A stretch of 37,238 bases of DNA, taken from positions 1 through 37,238 of the forward strand of contig NZ_JAGGKE010000020.1 in assembly GCF_017873555.1 (NCBI RefSeq), written 5' to 3'. The position numbers and the translations under genes are program-made. Shown here one piece after another: positions 31,069-37,238 of the stretch (position 1 is the first letter of the stretch; each line of letters begins with the position of its first letter). Source of the DNA: Halorubrum trapanicum. Its GTDB lineage: Archaea; Halobacteriota; Halobacteria; Halobacteriales; Haloferacaceae. The notes below the pieces were generated by a model. The model saw only the letters and a program-made list of their open reading frames with translations, did not search any database and was not told the DNA's origin.

Positions 31069-31293
31069 TTACCGGTACCACGCGACGAGAGGGCCGGCTA
31101 TCAGCAGCACGCCGACGGCGGTCAGTACGCCGCCGAGACGCGGCGACCCGTTAAGCGTCGTCATGCCGAGTACCATCGTCACGCCGATCATCGTCGTCAA
31201 AAGGCCGGTCACCAGGAATACGGCACCCCACACGATATCGGGGACCAGTTTGGCTACCTCACCGATCAGAACGTCGATGATGTCGTCGAGCAT
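31069..31293 (-). CDS. Small membrane protein
   Basis: A 74-residue protein from ATG 31293 ([13 protein letters not shown]) with two hydrophobic helices (about 18-40 and 50-70) and an ending LVAWYR. No named family is recognised. A longer TTG-initiated frame to 31332 overlaps the minus-strand TATA-like AGTATTTTG (about 31329-31337), so the shorter start is preferred. It is 54 nt upstream of the microprotein gene in the same direction. Confidence 0.7.
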   Translation of the reverse strand: MLDDIIDVLIGEVAKLVPDIVWGAVFLVTGLLTTMIGVTMVLGMTTLNGSPRLGGVLTAVGVLLIAGPLVAWYR

Positions 31294-31354
31294 GGGGACC
31301 AGACGTGTGCCGGCAACGATTCTGTCGAACAAAATACTGCCGACGATCGGTGAC

Positions 31355-31424
31355 GAACACCTCCAAAGCCCCAGCCGCGAGGACTCGCGCCCGGTGGGCG
31401 CTCATCGGCACGCGCCACCGCCTC
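31355..31424 (+). repeat. Dispersed element, copy F (minimal)
   Basis: Only 70 bp. It starts GAACACCTCCAAAGCCCCAGCCGCGAGG and passes directly through a GCGCCC-GGT-GGGCGC triloop hairpin to the end block CACGCGCCACCGCC. Both termini are kept while the whole middle is absent, which defines the ends of the element. It lies upstream of priS in the same direction. Confidence 0.75.
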
Positions 31425-31429
31425 GTTTA

Positions 31430-31441
31430 CTTTTTAAAATG
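31430..31441 (+). promoter_or_regulatory. TATA box of priS
   Basis: CTTTTTAAAATG lies just after repeat copy F. With usual spacing, transcription would start near 31462, leaving a leader of about 43 nt with a purine-rich GGGAGGGAGAG ribosome-binding site (31494-31504) directly before ATG 31505. Most genes here lack such a leader. Confidence 0.5.
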
Positions 31442-31504
31442 TCGTCGTCGCGGTCGCGGGCGAACGGTAACGTTGATACGTCGACCGCGGGTAGGGAGGG
31501 AGAG

Positions 31505-32668
31505 ATGGACGACCGGACCCGCGAGTACCTCCGGGGTCGCTTCGGCGACTACTACCGGTCGGTCTCGCTGTCGCTCCCGCCCGACGCGAACCTCCGCGAG
31601 TGGGGCCACATCCCGTGGACCCCGGGGTCGGGGACGACGATGGTCCGCCACCAGTCGCTGTACGACCTCGGCGACGTCGACACGTTCTTCGCCGACAACG
31701 CGCCCCGACACGCCTACTTCTCGGCCGCGCGCTACGACGATCCGGGCGCCGCGACGATGGGACAGAAGGGGTGGCGGAACGCCGACCTCGTCTTCGACCT
31801 GGACGCCGACCACCTCCCCGACGTCGACCCGGATTCGACCTCCTATCCCGAGATGCTCGCGACGTGTAAGGACGCCCTCCTGCGCCTGCTCGATTTCATC
31901 GACGACGACTTCGCGTTCGAGGACGTGACCGTCGTCTTCTCGGGCGGGCGCGGCTACCACGTCCACGTCCGCGACGAGAGCGTCCGTGATCTCGACAGCG
32001 ACGCGCGCCGCGAGATCGTCGACTACGTGCGCGCGATCGACCTCGACACCGACGGTCTGATCCGGACCGTCTCCGACCGCGGGACGACGAAGCGCGTCCT
32101 CCGCACCGAGGGCGGCTGGGGCGCGCGCGTCCACGACGCCCTGGTCGACTACGCCGACGACCTCCGCGAAATGGACGACGAGGCCGCGCGCGAGCGGCTC
32201 ATGGAGTTCGACGGGATCGGTGAGAAAGGGGCGAAGACGATCCTCGGCGCGTTCGACCACAACCCGACCGCGGTCCGGGAGGGCAACGTGGAGGCCGGCG
32301 GCCCGGGCGTCCGCCGGCTCGTCTCCGCGCTCGCCTCGCGCGTCGCCGCGGCCGAGGCCGCGCCGATCGACGAGCCGGTGACCACCGACACCCGGCGGCT
32401 CATCCGGCTGCCGGGGACGCTCCACGGCGGCTCCGCCCTGGTCGTCACGCCGCTCGACCGCGACGAGCTGGCCGACTTCGACCCCCTCCGGGACGCGGTC
32501 CCCGACCGGTTCGTCGGCCGCGAGATCCGGATCGAGACGGACGCGGATCGGACGGTAGAATTAAACGGCGAGCGCGTCAGAGTTGAATCCGGTAGAAACA
32601 CCGTGCCCGAGTTCGCGGGAGCGTTCCTGATGGCCCGCGGCGAGGCGCGGAAAGCCCCCGAACGATGA
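31505..32668 (+). CDS. priS: DNA primase small (catalytic) subunit PriS
   Basis: A 387-residue archaeo-eukaryotic primase catalytic subunit that makes primers for DNA replication. The metal-binding DLDAD (98-102) and [10 protein letters not shown] (146-155) motifs are intact, and [17 protein letters not shown] carries the third conserved segment. ATG 31505 ([14 protein letters not shown]) is preceded by GGGAGGGAGAG. An in-frame ATG at 31439 overlaps the TATA box and would add 22 Ser/Arg-rich residues not typical of the family. It is followed after 10 nt by gins51, a standard archaeal replication pair. PriL is not in the window. Confidence 0.95.
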   Translation: MDDRTREYLRGRFGDYYRSVSLSLPPDANLREWGHIPWTPGSGTTMVRHQSLYDLGDVDTFFADNAPRHAYFSAARYDDPGAATMGQKGWRNADLVFDLDADHLPDVDPDSTSYPEMLATCKDALLRLLDFIDDDFAFEDVTVVFSGGRGYHVHVRDESVRDLDSDARREIVDYVRAIDLDTDGLIRTVSDRGTTKRVLRTEGGWGARVHDALVDYADDLREMDDEAARERLMEFDGIGEKGAKTILGAFDHNPTAVREGNVEAGGPGVRRLVSALASRVAAAEAAPIDEPVTTDTRRLIRLPGTLHGGSALVVTPLDRDELADFDPLRDAVPDRFVGREIRIETDADRTVELNGERVRVESGRNTVPEFAGAFLMARGEARKAPER

Positions 32669-32678
32669 CCGACGACAA

Positions 32679-33725
32679 ATGAACCTCGACGAACTCCGGT
32701 CCGCGCAGGCGAAGGAGCGGCGGAAGGACAGCCTCCAGCACCTGCGGGACTCGTTTTACGACGACGTGGGCGCGTACGTCGCGGACTTACGCGCCGCGCG
32801 CGACCGCCGCGCCGAGCAGGTCGACAACCCCTTCGAGGACGACGACGTCCGCCGGCTCTCCGACGAGGTCGAGACCGCCGAGGAGGTCGCCGAGGCGCTC
32901 TACGAGCGCCGGGTCGGCAAGGTCGTCAAGCTCGCCTCCTTCGCCGCGGCCGACATGTCCGTCGACGAGGAGGGGATGACGACCGAGGAGCGCCGGCTGT
33001 TCGACGACCTCGTCGATCGCATCACCGCGAACAAGTCGCAGGTGCTCGACGTCCTCGCCGGCGAGTCGCCCGTTCCGGACGAGCCGGCTATCTCGGACGA
33101 ATCCCCGGTTTCGGACGAACCGGAGCAGCCGGCCGGGGCGGGCCAAACGCCAGCGGTCGAGGAACCCCAACCGACCGCCGACACGGAGGCGACCGGCTCG
33201 GAGCGAACCGAGTCGCCGCCCGCCGACACAGGCGCTCTCGCCGGTGCGATGGGCGGCGACGACGGCGAGTCGTCCCCCGACGCGTCGCCGGAGTCGCGCG
33301 AGGGCGACGAACTCCCTCCGTCCGGGTCAGCTGAGGAGGACGACGGCGGGACGACGCCGGTACCGCCCGATCCGGCGCCCCCCGGAGCCGTCGGTGTCGA
33401 CGCCGAGAGCGGAGAGACCGACGGTCTCGGCGACGCCGCCCCCGCCGCCGCCGATCTGGCGGACGACGCGGAGGGGGAACCGGACCCCGGAGCGACGACG
33501 GACGGCGGGGCGGTCCCCGAAGCGGCGGCGGCCAACGAGCCGGGCGTCGAGTCCGGACCGGGGGAGTCACCCGACCGGGCGACCGTCCGGATCACTCGCG
33601 ACGTGGGGGCCATCTTCGGCGTCGACGAGCGGGAGTACGAGCTCGCGAGCGAGGACGTGGTCTCGCTCCCGGTCGAGAACGCCGACCCGCTCGTCCAGCG
33701 CGACGCGGCCGATCGGATCGACTGA
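32679..33725 (+). CDS. GINS complex subunit Gins51
   Basis: A 348-residue subunit of the archaeal GINS complex, which joins MCM helicase and primase at the fork. The helical A domain occupies residues 1-125 (MNLDELRSAQAKERRKDSLQ in part, VGKVVKLASFAAA). A disordered, acidic Pro/Ser/Glu-rich linker of about 170 residues follows. The small beta-rich B domain (TRDVGAIFGVDEREYELASEDVVSLP in part) is at the C-terminus, the A-linker-B order of Gins51. The linker is unusually long and explains the size, about twice that of most Gins51 proteins. It lies 10 nt after priS and 9 nt before the DUF998 gene, so co-transcription is likely. Confidence 0.85.
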   Translation: MNLDELRSAQAKERRKDSLQHLRDSFYDDVGAYVADLRAARDRRAEQVDNPFEDDDVRRLSDEVETAEEVAEALYERRVGKVVKLASFAAADMSVDEEGMTTEERRLFDDLVDRITANKSQVLDVLAGESPVPDEPAISDESPVSDEPEQPAGAGQTPAVEEPQPTADTEATGSERTESPPADTGALAGAMGGDDGESSPDASPESREGDELPPSGSAEEDDGGTTPVPPDPAPPGAVGVDAESGETDGLGDAAPAAADLADDAEGEPDPGATTDGGAVPEAAAANEPGVESGPGESPDRATVRITRDVGAIFGVDEREYELASEDVVSLPVENADPLVQRDAADRID

Positions 33726-33734
33726 CCGGAGCTG

Positions 33735-34430
33735 ATGGCACCCCCACCGACCGCCGATCGGTCCGACGCCGACGGAGGATCCGATTCTCCCGGAATAACG
33801 CGTATTACGGCCGTGTTTGGCGCTGCCGCGACGGTTCTTTCGCTCGGCGGTATCGCCCTCGGAGTCCTGCTCGACCCGACCTTCTCGTGGACGACCGACG
33901 CGCTCTCCGACCTGGGCGTCCGCGACGGGAGCGCCCCCGCGTTCAACTGGGGGTTGATCGGCGGCGGGGCGGCGGGCGTTCTCTACGCAGCGGATCTCGG
34001 GCGAGGCGGCCGGTCTCTCCGAGCCGCGCTCCTCGCGCTGGCGATGATCGCGATGGCCGGCGTCGGCGTCTTCGACCTCACCGAACCGCTCCACGGTCCC
34101 GCCGCGATCGGGTTCTACGGACTCATTACGCTGGTTTTCGCCGTCGACGGATGGACGAGGCGCGGGGAGGCGACCGGCCGCGTCGCGCTCGCGTTCGCCC
34201 CGGTTCACGTCGCCGTCTGGGCGACGTTCGTCGCCGGCTGGTGGCCCGTGACCGGACTCGCGCTGCCGGAGCTTCCCGGCGCGCTCATGCTCGCCGCGTG
34301 GGTGTGGGTCGTCGGCCCGGCGCCGGTGAGCGGAGCGGCTCGCTCTCGCGCAGGCGAGTCGGGCGGGTCGAGTGAACCCGACGACCCGAGCGGGTCGAGC
34401 GGATCCGGCGATCCGACCGACGGACACTAA
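33735..34430 (+). CDS. DUF998 membrane protein
   Basis: A 231-residue protein with about six membrane helices. ALSDLGVRDGSAPAFNWGLI and the central LHGPAAIGFYG are typical of DUF998. N- and C-terminal tails are disordered (Ser/Gly/Asp-rich). Function is unknown. ATG 33735 follows a GGAG sequence and the gins51 stop by 9 nt. Confidence 0.82.
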   Translation: MAPPPTADRSDADGGSDSPGITRITAVFGAAATVLSLGGIALGVLLDPTFSWTTDALSDLGVRDGSAPAFNWGLIGGGAAGVLYAADLGRGGRSLRAALLALAMIAMAGVGVFDLTEPLHGPAAIGFYGLITLVFAVDGWTRRGEATGRVALAFAPVHVAVWATFVAGWWPVTGLALPELPGALMLAAWVWVVGPAPVSGAARSRAGESGGSSEPDDPSGSSGSGDPTDGH

Positions 34431-34455
34431 CGCCGCGGGCGGCTACGGGCGGTCG

Positions 34456-35706
34456 ATGAAGCTGGAGTTCCTCGGCGGCGCCCGCGAGGTCGGCCGGAGT
34501 GCCCTCCTCGTCGACGACACCCTCCTGCTGGACTACGGACTCCTGACCGCCGACCCGCCGCGGTACCCGGTGCGAGACCCCGAGCCGGACGCGGTCGTCG
34601 TCTCGCACGGGCACCTCGACCACGTCGGGGCGGTCCCGGCGCTGCTGAAGGGCGACCGCCGGCCGCCGGTCCACTGGACGCCGCCGACCGGCGAACTCGC
34701 GCGGACCCTCGCCGAGGACACGCTGAAGCTCCACGGCAACAGCCCGCTGTGTCCGTTCGGCGCCGAACACGTCGCGCGGCTTGGCGAGGTCGAGCGGCGG
34801 CACGGCTACGGCGACCCCTTCCCGGTCGCGGGCGGAACCGACGGCGGCGGCTACGAGGTGACGCTGTTCTCGGCGGGGCATATTCCGGGTTCCGCGCACG
34901 TCCTCGTCGACGACGGCGAGGCGCGGCTGCTGTACTCCGGCGACTTCCACACCGACGACCAGCGCCTGGTCGCGGGGACGACGGCGCGGCCCGACGCCGA
35001 CGTCGTGGTCTGCGAGTCCACCTACGCCGACGTGACCCACGAGGACCGCGCCGCGGTGGAGTCGGCGTGGGCCGACCGCGTCGAGCGGACGATCTGGGAG
35101 GGCGGCACCGTCGTCGCGCCCGCGTTCGCGATCGGTCGGACGCAGGAGCTGCTCCTCGTCGCGGCCGCGCACGGGATCACGCCGTACGTCGACGGGATGG
35201 GCGTCGGGGTGACGGAGATGCTCCGGCAGTATCCGTCGTTCCTGCGCGACTCCGGGGCGTTCGGCGAGGCGGTCGGCCGCGCCCGCGTCGTCACGGGACG
35301 CGACGGGCAGCGCGAGCGGATCGCCGCCGAGAACGCGCTCATCGTCACCACCTCGGGGATGCTCGCGGGCGGCCCCGTTCACACCTACCTCCCGGAGATC
35401 CGGACGAACCCGACGAACCTCGTGACGCTGACGGGGTACCAAGTGGAGGGGACGCCGGGACGAGAGCTTCAGGACCGCGGACAGTTGGAGCTGAACGGCC
35501 GGGTTCAGCCGGTGAGCGCGCGAGTCGAGTCGTACGACTTCTCGGCGCACGCCGACCGCGGAGGGCTGGAGTCGTTCCTGGAGGCGTACCGGGACGCGCA
35601 GGTATTGGTGAACCACGGCGACCGCTGTGAGGCGTTCGCGGAAGACCTGCGTGAGGACGGGTTCGCGGCGAGCGCGCCCGAGATCGGGGAGCGGATCGAG
35701 CTGTGA
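34456..35706 (+). CDS. Beta-CASP metallo-beta-lactamase nuclease (aCPSF2/RNase J-like)
   Basis: A 416-residue RNA-processing nuclease without KH domains. Zinc ligands: H51, H53, D55 and H56 in SHGHLDHVG, H148 in GHIPGSAH, and D163 in SGDFHTDD. Beta-CASP motifs A (CESTYAD, E187), B (FSAHADR) and C (VNHGDR) are present. The size and lack of KH domains fit archaeal aCPSF2 or archaeal RNase J; which of the two, and whether it is an endo- or 5'-exonuclease, cannot be decided by eye. ATG 34456 (MKLEFLGGAREVG) is the conserved start. It lies 25 nt after the DUF998 gene in the same direction. Confidence 0.9.
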   Translation: MKLEFLGGAREVGRSALLVDDTLLLDYGLLTADPPRYPVRDPEPDAVVVSHGHLDHVGAVPALLKGDRRPPVHWTPPTGELARTLAEDTLKLHGNSPLCPFGAEHVARLGEVERRHGYGDPFPVAGGTDGGGYEVTLFSAGHIPGSAHVLVDDGEARLLYSGDFHTDDQRLVAGTTARPDADVVVCESTYADVTHEDRAAVESAWADRVERTIWEGGTVVAPAFAIGRTQELLLVAAAHGITPYVDGMGVGVTEMLRQYPSFLRDSGAFGEAVGRARVVTGRDGQRERIAAENALIVTTSGMLAGGPVHTYLPEIRTNPTNLVTLTGYQVEGTPGRELQDRGQLELNGRVQPVSARVESYDFSAHADRGGLESFLEAYRDAQVLVNHGDRCEAFAEDLREDGFAASAPEIGERIEL

Positions 35707-35741
35707 AGGCCAGCAACTGCGATTTTACGCGGCAACTCGCG

Positions 35742-35762
35742 CGATCGTAAAAAGTACGATCG
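35742..35762. terminator. Hairpin between convergent genes
   Basis: CGATCGTA (35742-35749) and TACGATCG (35755-35762) form a perfect 8-bp stem around AAAAG. It stands between the stops of the beta-CASP gene and the small minus-strand gene and may end both transcripts. Confidence 0.5.
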
Positions 35763-35770
35763 AAAACTAC

Positions 35771-36028
35771 CTACTCCCCGCCGTCGGTATACGCCCAGTC
35801 GTCGAGCACGCGCTCGGCGACGGCGTTGGCCTCCGCCGGCGAGGGGCAGGAGCCGTCGACGACCTCTTGGGAGAGTTCGCCCGCGAGGTCGTACACCGCG
35901 GACCCGTCCGCGCGCTCCGCCACGCGCTCGAAGGTCGGTCGGTAGCCGGCGGCGGCGCGCTGGCCGATTTCGTCGATCGAGGCGTCGATGGTGTACTCGA
36001 GCTGCCGGACCGCTTCCTCGGGTCTCAT
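35771..36028 (-). CDS. Small acidic protein of unknown function
   Basis: An 85-residue soluble, mostly helical protein starting MRPEEAVRQLEYTIDASIDE and ending DDWAYTDGGE. It shows a single Cys in DGSCPSPAEA. I do not recognise a family. Composition is typical for a haloarchaeal gene, and a minus-strand CCTTTAAGTGG box (about 36050-36060) is centred about 27 nt upstream of ATG 36028, supporting that start over a much longer frame. It is divergent from the inositol-phosphatase-family gene. Confidence 0.75.
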   Translation of the reverse strand: MRPEEAVRQLEYTIDASIDEIGQRAAAGYRPTFERVAERADGSAVYDLAGELSQEVVDGSCPSPAEANAVAERVLDDWAYTDGGE

Positions 36029-36049
36029 ACGCGGTACACCGGCCGCGAC

Positions 36050-36111
36050 CCACTTAAAGGTACTCGGATTCGAAACTGAGTTAATTTCGTCCCCGAACCG
36101 ACGTTTATACG
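36050..36111. promoter_or_regulatory. Divergent TATA boxes, unknown gene / IMPase
   Basis: CCTTTAAGTGG on the minus strand (36050-36060) serves the 85-residue protein; CGTTTATACG on the plus strand (36102-36111) serves the IMPase-family gene. Both are centred 27-29 nt from their start codons, predicting leaderless mRNAs. Confidence 0.6.
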
Positions 36112-36134
36112 CGTCGGGGGCGCGGACTGGGGGC

Positions 36135-37001
36135 ATGACCGACGAAGCCGAGCGCGGCGCCGCCCCGGGCAATCGCGCCGACGAGACCTCCCCCGTCGCG
36201 GACCGCGCGGACGACGCCGCCGAGCGCGCCGCCGTCGCGAGACGCGCCGCAGAGGCGGGCGCCGCGGTCGCAAACGAGCGCTTCCGGAGCGACATCGACG
36301 TGGAGACGAAAGGCGAGGACGACGTGGTCACCGAGGCCGACCGCGCTGCCCAGCGCACCGTCATCGAGGCGATCCGCGAGTCGTACCCGGACGACGCGGT
36401 CGTCGGCGAGGAGGAAGACGAGCGCAAGACCGTGTCGGAGTCGGGCGCCGCGTGGGTTATCGACCCCATCGACGGCACGCACAACTACGTCCGCGACATC
36501 CGCGTGTGGGCCACCGCGGTCGCGGCCGTCGTCGACGGCGAGCCGGTCGCGGCCGCGATCGTCGCGCCCGCGCTCGGCGACACCTACACCGCCGACGCCG
36601 AGGGCGCGTACCGCAACGGCGAGCCGATCTCCGTGAGCGACGCGAGCGAGCCCCGCGCCGCGACCGTCGACCCGACGATCTGGTGGGCGTACGACGCCCG
36701 CGACGAGTACGCGCGCGCCTGCGAGGCGATCGTCACCCGCTTCGGGGACATGCGCCGGCTCGGCGCCGCGCAGGTGGTGCTCCCGACCGTCGCAGACGGC
36801 GGGCTGGAGGGGACGATCACGAACGTCGCCGCGAACCCGTGGGACACGGTGGCCGGCGTCTTCGTCATCCGGCAGGCCGGCGGGCGCGTGACGGACTTGG
36901 AAGGGAATCGATGGCGTCACGACTCGACCGGGTTGGTCGCCTCGAACGGCGCCCTCCACGACGAGGTCCTCGCGGCCGCGAACGAGATCGAATCGGACTG
37001 A
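36135..37001 (+). CDS. Inositol monophosphatase family protein
   Basis: A 288-residue Mg2+-dependent sugar phosphatase. Metal and substrate motifs: VVGEEEDE (Glu of motif 1), DPIDGTHNYV (DPxDGTxN) and NPWDTVAGV (WDxxAG). Archaeal members hydrolyse inositol 1-phosphate and often fructose 1,6-bisphosphate; which one applies here is unknown. An acidic 35-residue N-terminal extension precedes the domain. ATG 36135 is fixed by the TATA box about 29 nt upstream. Repeat copy G follows about 78 nt after the stop. Confidence 0.9.
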   Translation: MTDEAERGAAPGNRADETSPVADRADDAAERAAVARRAAEAGAAVANERFRSDIDVETKGEDDVVTEADRAAQRTVIEAIRESYPDDAVVGEEEDERKTVSESGAAWVIDPIDGTHNYVRDIRVWATAVAAVVDGEPVAAAIVAPALGDTYTADAEGAYRNGEPISVSDASEPRAATVDPTIWWAYDARDEYARACEAIVTRFGDMRRLGAAQVVLPTVADGGLEGTITNVAANPWDTVAGVFVIRQAGGRVTDLEGNRWRHDSTGLVASNGALHDEVLAAANEIESD

Positions 37002-37078
37002 CACGTGGAGTACGGAGTGGTTTTCAATCGGTTCGGGGTCGTTGAGTAGCGAGATGAAGCGACCGCTCACTCGGGGCG

Positions 37079-37238
37079 GAACACCGCCAAAGCCCCAGCC
37101 GCTCGGCTATACGTCACTACTTGCTGATCGACGCTGAACACCGCCAAAGCCCCAGCCGCGACGGCTCGCGCGGCTTGCTGTCGTTCGAAAGGCGCTTCGC
37201 GCCTTTCGTGATGTCGTCAGAACGCTTCGCGTTCTGAC
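37079..37238 (+). repeat. Dispersed element, copy G (cut by window end)
   Basis: A short module GAACACCGCCAAAGCCCCAG plus AGCCG-CT-CGGCT dyad (37079-37110), a weak TATA-like GCTATACG, then a second GAACACCGCCAAAGCCCCAG (from 37135). Two perfect triloop hairpins follow: 37186-37208 (loop TTC) and 37216-37238 (loop TTC), the latter ending exactly on the last base of the window. The rest of the element is not present. Confidence 0.78.

Overview
The window is chromosomal DNA of a halophilic archaeon, most likely Halorubrum or a close relative (family-level inference from base composition and protein content; no rRNA is present to settle it). It has very high GC, strongly acidic proteins, archaeal information-processing genes (DnaG-type primase, PriS, Gins51, GatD, a CPSF-like beta-CASP nuclease) and TATA boxes centred about 26-30 nt upstream of many start codons, the pattern of leaderless haloarchaeal mRNAs. 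Genes are densely packed, with many 4-nt ATGA/GTGA stop-start overlaps. I see no rRNA, tRNA, transposase, integrase or CRISPR array.

Layout. 430-2289: zinc-ribbon protein, SufU/IscU-type Fe-S scaffold, thioredoxin-like protein. 2395-10102: a respiratory oxidase island, with a cbaDBAC-like ba3 oxidase operon on the minus strand, a divergent small CbaE-like subunit and a CcoI/CopA2-like copper P-type ATPase on the plus strand, then an Rdx (SelW-like) protein and a fused CtaA-half/CtaB haem O synthase. 10200-13233: RibL FAD synthetase and a JAMM metalloprotease (minus), divergent from an S1-DHH RecJ-like nuclease. 13258-19672: exported phospholipase-D-type protein, acidic HEAT-repeat protein, MATE exporter, isochorismatase-like hydrolase, YqcI/YcgG protein. 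20194-23651: DUF3311 plus sodium:solute symporter pair, divergent from dnaG. 24191-30392: A24 (prepilin/PibD-like) peptidase, HPP protein, a DUF6498-like membrane protein with a 30-bp tandem repeat upstream of its promoter, a gatD-GNAT-small membrane protein operon, and a PadR regulator. 30868-35706: two tiny proteins, then priS-gins51-DUF998 and a beta-CASP nuclease. 35771-37001: a small unknown protein divergent from an inositol-monophosphatase-family enzyme.

The most unusual content is between genes. Seven intergenic places (about 98-374, 1689-1845, 7950-8338, 19760-20103, 23676-24163, 31355-31424 and 37079-37238) hold copies of one dispersed element, up to about 390 bp. Read in one orientation, a TATA-like box precedes a conserved start (GAACACCGCCAAAGCCCCAG), then a long stem whose sequence differs between copies but pairs perfectly in each. 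A short flanking helix shows an A-U to G-C double change. A conserved CCTCCCCAGCCTCGTCG block and a series of variable hairpins follow, most with exactly three-nucleotide loops. This is what a transcribed structured RNA, or a mobile element folding as single-stranded DNA, would look like. Six of seven copies lie just downstream of, and in the same direction as, a protein gene. One copy contains an extraordinary C/G homopolymer block that may be an assembly artefact, and the window starts and ends in hairpins of the same kind, suggesting the contig broke in these repeats.
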